A stretch of DNA of 36,624 nt from Anaeroplasmataceae bacterium (GTDB lineage: Bacteria; Bacillota_I; Bacilli_A; Acholeplasmatales; Anaeroplasmataceae), in assembly GCA_029057785.1 (NCBI GenBank), contig JAIDZC010000041.1, positions 1-36,624 of the forward strand. The letters are read 5' to 3'. The notes beneath the pieces were generated by a model that was not told the origin of the DNA, did not search any database, and saw only the letters and a list, made by a program, of their open reading frames with translations. Shown piece after piece: positions 36,491 through 36,624 of this stretch; within the stretch, counting starts at the first letter, position 1; each line of letters starts with the position of its first letter. A program made the position numbers and the translations under genes.

Positions 36491-36624
36491 TTACTCCTTT
36501 ATTTCTTTTAATAATAGTTTTTTAGTTATAGTTAATATTTTGGTTAAAACAAATCTCTTTTTGCCAACATCCTTAATAGAAGAACCACATAAATAGATAG
36601 TATCATCTATAATGATAAATCTGT
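36491..36624 (-). CDS. RhuM/PLD-like protein, copy 3, C-terminal end (partial)
   Basis: The last 44 codons before a TAA stop are visible on the minus strand. The peptide contains RFIIIDDTIYLCGSSIKDVG and ends in LLLKEIKE, the same as the C-terminal part of the two downstream copies. The gene runs off the window, so the array has at least three members and its promoter lies outside. Confidence 0.85.
   Translation of the reverse strand, partial: RFIIIDDTIYLCGSSIKDVGKKRFVLTKILTITKKLLLKEIKE

Overview
The window looks like a low-GC Bacillota chromosome, probably a gut-associated Erysipelotrichia- or Mollicutes-like lineage. The evidence is AT-rich codon use, strong Shine-Dalgarno sites, TTGACA/TATAAT promoters, TGA used as a stop (several ATGA gene overlaps), InlB-type (Flg_new) surface repeats and a set of host-glycan enzymes. 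The assignment is inferred from protein style, not from a marker gene.

Region 1 (1-2200): the tail of a galE-like epimerase, then a sugar-phosphate nucleotidyltransferase and a NahK-like N-acetylhexosamine 1-kinase. This is a salvage route for GlcNAc/GalNAc as used for lacto-N-biose or galacto-N-biose.

Region 2 (2257-21360): a 19-kb same-strand locus behind one good promoter and a cre-like operator. It encodes a cytosolic discoidin-like protein, a GH88 unsaturated glucuronyl hydrolase, two sugar ABC permeases, a surface InlB-repeat protein with a G8 tract in its signal peptide, a 1565-aa membrane-anchored heparinase II/III-type lyase, a lipoprotein binding protein, a PL8 hyaluronate/chondroitin lyase without a signal peptide, and a surface beta-helix protein with six InlB repeats. 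Region 3 (21450-27063) adds an RpiR regulator, a LacX-type epimerase, NagB, NagA, a ROK kinase and an MsmK-type ATPase. Read together: a surface lyase cuts a glycosaminoglycan, the ABC system imports the oligosaccharides, cytosolic PL8 and GH88 finish them, and NagA/NagB feed GlcNAc to glycolysis. No sulfatase is seen, so hyaluronan or another unsulfated GAG is the best guess.

Region 4 (27106-28796) is the most novel part. It has a strong promoter, a folded leader with a possible pseudoknot and a terminator, and then two tandem cassettes. Each cassette is a basic protein of about 163 residues followed by a convergent small-RNA gene on the minus strand. Each RNA gene has its own TTGACA-N17-TAGAAT extended -10 promoter, a conserved stem with compensatory changes and an intrinsic terminator inside the 3' end of the protein gene. 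An AbrB/MazE-like small gene follows. A toxin-antitoxin or RNA-protein system is possible but unproven.

Region 5 (28807-34707): two Hsp20 chaperones behind an operator-rich promoter, a class I aminotransferase, an ABC exporter pair and glyA. Region 6 (34713-36624, minus strand): at least three tandem RhuM/PLD-like fusion genes, the last cut by the window edge.
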